Source of the DNA: Siphonodentalium dalli
Taxonomy: Eukaryota; Mollusca; Scaphopoda; Gadilida; Siphonodentaliidae
Direction of reading: 5' to 3'
DNA length: 64,000 bases
NCBI GenBank assembly: GCA_032622095.1
Contig: CP136064.1
Location: forward strand, 190,945,794-191,009,793
Position 1 is the first letter of the stretch. Each line of letters begins with the position of its first letter. Position numbers and translations under genes: made by a program. This document shows, one piece after another, positions 57,228 through 64,000 of the stretch. The notes below the pieces were generated by a model. The model ran no database searches and was not told the DNA's origin. It saw only the letters and a list, made by a program, of their open reading frames with translations.

Positions 57228-58586
57228 TAGAGCTGAAACGGTTGACCCATTCTTCTAACCGGTTAACCATCGGGGTTAACCGGATTTCAACCGGTTAACC
57301 GCTAAATATCTAGCGGACTTCTCTCACACTAATTATGTCGACATTATGCCATGCCCAGGGACAAACCTAGGTGAGAAGTAGTAGCTGAAATAAAGACCTT
57401 ATTCACGGCATTTAACGATATTCAAAAACACGCATTCCTTGTTCTTTTGCTGGCTCTCGTGATGGGGAATGAGCAAGTGAAATTTGTGAATGGCAGGAGA
57501 GATCGCTTATTTGCCGTGATCAGCATATGTTTGGGCATTTGTAAAACGAGTAAAATAGTATGGGTATTGGTAAAACGAGTAACAAAACTATATATTAAAG
57601 ATCTGTAATATATCATTATCATCATTGGTATATCCTCCAATGCATTATATATAAAGACAAGAAAGTAATAACTAGAGAAAAAAAAGGAAGGTCAGTTAGG
57701 TCAGACTCGCAGTCCTATTCAGTATTCGAGCTATTCGTCGGTATCATGATAGCGGACACAAGTGTTGGGAGGTTATATAATTTACTTTTCGGTTTCGATT
57801 TCGGTTTTAGTATGCAATCACTTAACATATAGCAATTACTGCCAAATTGAGTGTTAATTAGTCCCACAGGCACAACCAGTTACAGAGTACCATGGCCGGA
57901 GCATCAATTTCCTTGATAAAAGGGAAGATTATTGAAGAAGTTTTGGGTTGCTTCAACTACGATGTCTGTTTGAGTCACTCAATTGAATTGATCATATTAA
58001 ATCACAACACGGAGGAAGAACGGGAAGAGTGAAGACATTGTGCAGCTGATCTCAATCTTCAAACTTTGTCGACTTACATAGTTTTTATAAACCCCACTGT
58101 AAAACAGTTTTATATATAGAATGACTGTATGTCGTGGTGTGGTTCCAATTTGAATCCATGTTGCTTCGTGCAGTATTAACTATTAAGTTACGAAAGCACG
58201 CATTGCCACACAACGTCACTTTTACGTTGTCACTTCCTTGTGTGCATTCAGAATTGATACACAGTGACTGCACACGTGCTTTTGTCGGAAGAAAACTTCA
58301 AAGGGTCGGAATTGATTGAAGGTCGCCGACACTTCCAGGCAGTTCGAGAATTGCTACTAAGTATCTGATACTACCGCGTGTACCAATTAATGCTTGCATT
58401 GCACTCTACTATCGGTGACACGGGATTTAGTATTAGTTTTGCATCATTTAACCTAATATTTTGAGGATTATTCACGTTCACATTCAACTGACAACGGGAT
58501 GCGGTTACGTCCGGTTCATTTTTTTCTAACCGGTTACGTCGCTAACCGGATGCTAACCGGTTAACCGTCTAACCGTTTCAGCTCTA
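57228..58586. mobile_element. hAT transposon, non-autonomous (1359 bp)
   Basis: 16-bp perfect TIRs TAGAGCTGAAACGGTT, TSD GTTTAAAG (57220-57227, 58587-58594). Both subterminal regions repeat AACCGGTTAACC. Contains a fragment (about 57761-57830) resembling the GTGTTGGGAGGTT end of another hAT family. Confidence 0.93.
57892..58032 (+). CDS. Small unassigned open frame inside the hAT
   Basis: 46 codons from an ATG in a good context (ACCATGG), reading MAGASISLIKGKIIEEVLGC and ending in a Glu-rich tail before TGA. Looks more protein-like than surrounding frames and may be a captured or degenerate exon. No family recognised; no expression evidence. Confidence 0.2.
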   Translation: MAGASISLIKGKIIEEVLGCFNYDVCLSHSIELIILNHNTEEEREE

Positions 58587-59140
58587 GTTTAAAGGCTCAC
58601 ATTGTGGTGGAATCAATAACATTGTTGTATGTGGTTGAATTTTTTCACCAGCGCAGCTCATGTCGTGGAAGGGTTAAAGAATGCATAAATATAGGATATC
58701 TGCACAATTTTAGTGAATATGGGAATTATTTTATTAGTGTAATCTCTAAGATTACATACTGTTATAACTTACAATATTATCTGTAAAGCGACCCGTGGTA
58801 GATTTATTACTGATATTATTTTCAGATGAACATAGGAAAAGAAATATATACTTCACCAAAATATGCAATACCATTGGCTTAGGATTTAGAAAATTTATGT
58901 TTTCAGCAAGATATTCACAAAAATCGGTTGAAAATTTCCATCTTAAGATTTATTATGATATCCAAACTATACTTACATGCAATGCATAGAAACACTTAAT
59001 ATGTACATATATAGCTATATTGCCATACGGCAGTGGGGCCGAAGGAGTGTGTTTCTATCCACACAACATCCCTTACCCCAGACATGATTCATTTTATTAT
59101 ACTTAGTTACTTACATTATTTTACATACATGTACATGTAT

Positions 59141-59198
59141 GGTATAAAGGAAAATAGACACTCTTAAATTAAAAAGAGTGTCTATTTACTTTTATACC
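59141..59198. repeat. Hairpin
   Basis: GGTATAAAGGAAAATAGACA-CTCTT pairs with AAGAGTGTCTATTTACTTTT-ATACC around a short AT loop, within the TTAT-type element. Confidence 0.8.
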
Positions 59199-59344
59199 AT
59201 TTGAAAGAATTTGGATTTGTTAATTCTCTGGATAATCATTTTTTGTGTTACAATTTAACGTAAATGTGGTAATAAAATAATTTTACAAATAAATGTCTAA
59301 ATTATAAAGCTATTTTCATGAAAACATTGTCCATGATTTGAAGA

Positions 59345-59748
59345 TGTAACGTACGTGACAATTCAATGTAACGTACGTGACAACAGATTGAGAGTTACTG
59401 CAAAACAATTTGAGGCTCTGCAGATAAATTAATTCTTGAAAACAAAAGAAAGTGAGCCTGAGTGACTAGTAGTTGATTGGAAATGACATATAGTTGTCAG
59501 AAATCACAGAAACAATGAATGACACCAATAGTTTGCGAAAAAGTGTGTTTTTGCATGTAACGTACGTGACAGACTTCAGTTTTGGCATAAAATTTTAAAA
59601 CACCACCAATCCACCGATCTGCTATTTTGTTATGATTATATATACTGTTGACTATCTGGACACTTAGACATTTGTTGATATCAGTGTTCAGTTTTCAAAC
59701 AGTAACTTCTTTTATTCTTCAAAATGGGTTCAGTGTAACATACGTGAC
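59345..59748 (+). repeat. Subterminal sites TGTAACGTACGTGAC, right cluster (4)
   Basis: Copies at 59345-59359, 59367-59381, 59556-59570 and 59734-59748 (G to A). The last runs directly into the terminal inverted repeat. Confidence 0.9.
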
Positions 59749-60614
59749 GCTGAGAATCACCCTTATACCTATTACTTATAATACACCTTTACTGGTTTTG
59801 AACAACCCTTGTCTATTGTATCGTTTTCCAGTAGTGATAACAGTCAACTAAATTAATTATGCTGGTGAGTTGACCATGCGTATGCCCGCGTGACCCATAT
59901 AATTCACATAAATCATCGTAAAACCCAATTTTCCTGAAATTCAAGATGGCCGTCAAGATCACGTGACTTATAAGGGGCAGAGCAGGGTTATATGTCCCCC
60001 TGCAGGTATATATACATATGGGTATGGTTATATATATATATATATCTATATTTGGAATTGTACCTATCAGGGAATATTCAAGCAACAAAAGCACGAACTC
60101 AACAAAGTGCGCCATTGTATCCCAATTTGCTACAAATGGGTGGCAACTTGCATAAATCCAAGATGGACGCCAAGGTCACGTGACCTATTTTATGTCCAAA
60201 GTGGGTTCATATAGGTTACTCCCGTGTACCTTACTGTTGGACATCGTATAATTGGGTTAAAAATTAGAAAACAAACAACACACCCATTCATACCCACACA
60301 AACTGTACATATACAGGCAAATAGCCACTAATCCAAGATGGCCGCCAATGTCACGTGACCTTGGTGGGCGTGTCCACGGCGGCATTCGACAGGGTATACC
60401 TATGTCTATATACATGTGAAGTTTCAACTAATTATATTAGAAACTGCTTGAGATATAATGTATTACCCATATATACCTGAAATACATCCATGGATATATG
60501 TACATGATGCGTGGCACTGGGGGGTACGTCTGTGGTGGCGGGTGGCAGCGAAAGAGTTAAAATGAACTGAAAACACACTGCCAATGGGTGCCAGACGTTC
60601 ATAAACACAATTTA

Positions 60615-61115
60615 GTGAACGTTCAGACAACCACGATACAATCGTAAGTGGAGAAATCGGGCCCGATGAGATCGTGGAAAGTCTGTTGACTCTGTTCACA
60701 TGATTGCAATGTCGTCGCACATGATGATATCGTAGGTTGTTCATAAAGCATGTGATTGACTACCCTGCAATCTTTCCAGCCACAAATTTTACATACCGGT
60801 ACATACAAGGAATTGGGCCTGACAAAATCGTGGATAGTGTTTGTTCACACGATTGCGATGTCGTCGTAGATGTACATGATGATATTGTAGGTTATACATA
60901 CACACGACCGCGATGTACCGCGATGTATACCGCGATTACATCGCAAGTGAAGATATCCAAGGATACGTCACAATTTCGAATCTAAAATAAAACAGTGCTT
61001 GATATTATTGTTTGACTTGCGATTTTGACGTGAGCATGCACAGTCTATTAACTACCGGTTACTTCCTGCGACGGAAAACCTTCCACTTACAAATCGTGGT
61101 CGTCTGAACGTTCAC
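60615..61115 (+). mobile_element. MITE GTGAACGTTCAGAC, copy 2 (501 bp)
   Basis: TIRs about 35-40 bp starting GTGAACGTTCAGAC[A/G]ACCACG, flanked by TTA on both sides (60612-60614, 61116-61118). A 3-bp TTA TSD suggests PIF/Harbinger. Interior repeats GTTCACA[C/T]GATTG and GATGTCGTCG, and contains two related half-units. Confidence 0.75.
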
Positions 61116-61224
61116 TTAAGTAATGGCCGGTGTTAATGCCGATCACAAACCTGTGTACATTTTAAAACCCTGTGTACCCTTCAGCACATTTTTTGGTGAG
61201 AGTGACTCCTTCAGCCTTACTGGA

Positions 61225-62100
61225 CTCTGATGGCGGAAGAGTTACGTAAGTCGTGACCCAGAGTTGGACCAAACAGTTAGCGGAGTGAACCCATTTCAAA
61301 GGTTGTCCGTACAACATAAGAGTCTATATTACATCTTATCAACTATTCTAGTTGAATTTAAGATGTGACAAACTTAGTGACCACTGCTTAAAATGATGGA
61401 AAAGGTCAGAAATAACAGAAATTAGATCGTATGTACAACAACACTCGAAATTAGGAAAATATCCGACGGCAAATTTAATGCTGTGGCATGTTAGATTCCA
61501 CACAATCATTTTGCCACGGTTATTTCATACGTCATTGCTTACAATATGTTATTGCCGTGACTAACTTTGAATTTCGAGCATTAAAAATGGTTGGTTGTCA
61601 GTCTAATTCTATTGAAAATCGGGTAAAATGAAAATAATTTTTCGAAATAATTGGAAAAATCTTACGAAGTTACGACTTACGACGTTAATTTCTTTTTGTG
61701 TGTGACCTCTGTCAGTCTGTGGCACTGAAAACTGAGCCATAGTTAACCTAAAAATGTATGTCTTCCATCAGATACCGTAAAACCCTTAAGGAGCATGGCT
61801 TGCATGGAAAATATCTGTTTGAAATTGAATACAAATTCACAACAATTGATCCGCCATTCTGTGTTGTGTTTTAAAACATCACGTGACAACATTGACCTCC
61901 TTCGCCGACTTTTGGCAACACCCATAAACAACACGTGACACCCCCTAACTGATTTCTCATTGGTCAATATATCCCCTATACCGTAGAAGCGGGGGCTGAT
62001 ATAGACCCTACCGACCTAATATACACATGTGCCAAGTTGTATGCTTTTATGGCAATGTCCGCACTTGTTACACAAAAAACTATACCTAAAAAAATCGCAC
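61225..62100. other. Gene-free stretch right of the MULE
   Basis: At 61230 ATGGCGGAAGAGTTAC is followed by GTAAGT, a start-plus-strong-donor arrangement just 5 bp after the MULE TSD; no protein similarity. Otherwise no feature. Confidence 0.3.
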
Positions 62101-62509
62101 GGTGATTCCGTCACGCCCGTTGTGTGATTCCGTCACGGCGAACAAACCGAGTTAACTAGTAATTTATACACACAAGTGTGTGACAATGCGGCTTTTTTCT
62201 GCAAGTATAATGTATCTACTTTACTAATTGGGAACTTTTTCCAGGTCAGCTTGGCTGAATGAGCAGGGTTCTTCAATAGTACGGACCTACCCTCATATTG
62301 ATGGCACTTTTTTGGTGATTCCGTCACGGACACAATTTGACCCAGAGTGAGATGATACTTAAATACACATATAGTTGTAAATAATCAAACAACTTAGTAT
62401 AGTATGTACAATGTTTTTTTTATTTTAAGCGGTACCCTACTGGTCATAATTTTTGATTTTATAGGCCACAGAAAAGTGAAATTCCGTAAAATTTGGTGAT
62501 TCCGTCACG
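62101..62509 (+). repeat. Cluster of GGTGATTCCGTCACG sites (4)
   Basis: Sites at 62101-62115, 62124-62137 (lacking the first G), 62314-62328 and 62495-62509. Each contains the dyad GTGA-N5-TCAC. All in the same orientation. Confidence 0.85.
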
Positions 62510-62517
62510 CATTCATG

Positions 62518-64000
62518 ATAAAACAATTTATGTACAATTTTAAGAAAAATCGAATGTTAAAATTGCTCAAAAATGAGCATCGAAGTATCGAATACTCATT
62601 TTGATAGGAGTGCTATATATAGCCTACGACACACTAATTCCATTCACGTTAAAACAATTTATGTACAAGAAAATCGAATGTTAAAATTGCTCAAAATTGA
62701 GCATAGAAGTATATCGAATAGGCTACTCTAATTTGGGTAGAGGTGCTATATATACCATCCACTTAATCCATTCACGTTGAAAAAACTTATGTACAAGAAA
62801 ATTCGAATGTTGAACGAATGTTGAATGTTGTGCCAACTGTGTACGAATGTTGAACGAATGTTGAATGTTCTTTCTGGTCAACATTCGCCAGCGAAAACCA
62901 CACATGCTAGGCGTGGGCCCTATGGAGAATTAAAGTATATACCATCAGGGTAAATCCCTGCATATATGGGCCCGATCCGGTCATGCGTATATGATATGCC
63001 CCTCTCTCTCCCCCGGAATTGAAATTGCTCAAAAATGAGCGCCGAAGTATCCAATACTCATTTTGATAGGAGTGCTATATATACGACCCACTAAATCCAT
63101 TCACGTTAAAACAATTTATGTACAAGAATAATCGAATGTTAAAATTGCTCAAAAATGAGCATCGAAGTATCGAATACTCTCATTTTGATAGGGTGCTATA
63201 TATATATACGACCCACTTAATCCATTCACGTTGAAAAAACTTATGTACAAGAAAATTCGAATGTTGAACGAATGTTGAATGTTGTGCCAACTGTGTACGA
63301 ATGTTGAACGAATGTTGAATGTTCTTTCTGGTCAACATTCGCCAGCGAAAACCACACATGCTAGGCGTGGGCCCTATGGAGAATTAAAGTATATACCATC
63401 AGGGTAAATCCCTGCATATATGGGCCCGATCCGGTCATGCGTATATGATATGCCCCTCTCTCTCCCCCGGAATTGAAATTGCTCAAAAATGAGCGCCGAA
63501 GTATCCAATACTCATTTTGATAGGAGTGCTATATATACGACCCACTAAATCCATTCACGTTAAAACAATTTATGTACAAGAATAATCGAATGTTAAAATT
63601 GCTCAAAAATGAGCATCGAAGTATCGAATACTCTCATTTTGATAGGGTGCTATATATATATACGACCCACTTAATCCATTCACGTTCAAAAACGTATGTA
63701 CAAGAAAATTCGAATGTTGAACGAATGTTGAATGTTGTGCCAACTTCACACGAATGTTGAACGAATGTTGAAAGTTCTTTCCGTTCAACATTCGCCAGCG
63801 AAAACCACACATGCTATATAGGCGTGGGCCCTATGGAGAATTAAAGTACCATCAGGGTATAATGCCTGCATATATGGACCCGATCCGATCATGCGTATAT
63901 GATGTGCCCCCTCTCTCCCCCGGAATTGAAATTGCTCAAAAATGAGCGTCCGGTATCCAATACTCATTTTGATAGGAGTGCTATATGTATACGACCCACT
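62518..64000 (+). repeat. Tandem array, 454-bp period, runs off the window
   Basis: TTCACGTT then AAAAAAC-TTATGTACAAG recurs at 62771, 63225 and 63679 (spacing exactly 454). Each unit holds GAATGTTGAACGAATGTTGA twice, CAACATTCGCCAGCGAAAAC, GGGCCCGATCCGGTCATGCG, CTCTCTCTCCCCC, and two TTGCTCAAAAATGAGC blocks. 62518-62770 is a diverged leading part built from the TTATGTACAAG/TTGCTCAAAA half-units. Minus-strand frames (MCGFRWRML...) are repeat translations. Confidence 0.93.

Larger units (their letters stand above)
56133..59762. mobile_element. Unclassified TIR element with TTAT target duplication (3.63 kb)
   Basis: 12-bp perfect TIRs GGGTGATTCTCA, flanked by TTAT (56129-56132, 59763-59766). 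Element A shows the uninterrupted ATACTTATACC site. Carries seven copies of TGTAACGTACGTGAC-like sites (next entries), a hairpin, and a nested hAT. 4-bp TSDs occur in several cut-and-paste superfamilies; no transposase was recognised, so none is assigned. Confidence 0.82.
54895..60556 (+). mobile_element. piggyBac-derived element B (5.66 kb with insertions)
   Basis: TIRs CTCTTTCGCTGC flanked by TTAA (54891-54894, 60557-60560). Left end equals the right end of element A. Carries a transposase start (55168-55227), a six-unit minisatellite, and a 3.6-kb insertion (56133-59762) absent from A. Confidence 0.9.
54366..61215. mobile_element. Mutator-like element (MULE-type) carrying a nest of insertions (6.85 kb)
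   Basis: Inverted ends GCTGAAGG[G/A]GTCACTCTC extend about 75 bp with repeated TGCTGAAGGGT and CACAGGTTTT. Flanked by an exact 9-bp TSD CTTACTGGA (54357-54365, 61216-61224), the length typical of Mutator-like elements. The interior consists of two MITE copies and the piggyBac B element; no MULE transposase remains. Confidence 0.82.

Noticed and set aside
62723-63812. Repeated minus-strand frames MCGFRWRML...
   Set aside because: Translations of the 454-bp tandem unit; recur only because the unit does.

Overview
This window reads as intergenic or intronic DNA from a eukaryotic nuclear genome, very probably a marine invertebrate and most likely a mollusc or another lophotrochozoan. It is AT-rich with almost no long open frames. 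It is full of ACATGTA-type motifs, degenerate tandem repeats ending in GACAGACGGACGGAC, phrases such as CTCAGGTGAGCTAAAA near 27304, and nested DNA transposons. The organism call is an inference from composition and repeat style. No bacterial-type operon, rRNA, CRISPR array or phage module is visible.

Coding content is minimal. A probable first coding exon of an unidentified gene runs off the left edge (1-125, minus strand). A FLYWCH zinc-finger reading frame lies at 42307-42645 and its downstream part looks frameshifted. The other recognisable coding pieces are transposase relics: BED-finger first exons of hAT elements (near 815-886 and 31140-31254), an acidic piggyBac N-terminal segment (5742-5924), and the first 19 codons of a piggyBac-like transposase in two copies (48689-48748 and 55168-55227).

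Most of the window is transposons inserted into transposons, delimited here by terminal inverted repeats (TIRs) plus target-site duplications (TSDs). Left nest (1.2-9.4 kb): a PIF/Harbinger-like element with 3-bp TSDs holds a second member of its family (itself holding a foldback MITE and a hAT), a tandem repeat, a piggyBac-derived element, and a foldback element split by another hAT. 10.2-11.5 kb holds a third member. 12-20 kb holds several MITEs: a TTAA element with two identical 69-nt hairpins in opposite orientation, and a 1-kb element carrying about 20 copies of the palindrome GGACTTAAGTCC. 21.6-24.5 kb is a ~202-bp satellite with a dyad in each monomer, bordered by a 100-N assembly gap. 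24.5-29.3 kb holds MITEs and dispersed repeats.

30-38 kb contains two related blocks (P1, P2). P1 is interrupted by a hAT and P2 by a Harbinger-like element, and each block shows the empty site of the other's insertion. 38.8 kb has a perfect 63-bp-arm palindrome. 42-50 kb holds the FLYWCH frame, foldbacks, a SINE split by a hAT, and a piggyBac derivative. 50.8-53.8 kb is a degenerate ~143-bp tandem region.

Right nest (54.36-61.22 kb): a Mutator-like element with 9-bp TSD contains a piggyBac derivative (TTAA). That contains an unclassified TIR element (TTAT), which contains a hAT (8-bp TSD). The window ends in a cluster of GTGATTCCGTCAC motifs followed by a 454-bp-period tandem array that runs off the right edge. 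No pathway or operon can be described; the relationships are insertion order, shared motifs and loss of coding capacity.
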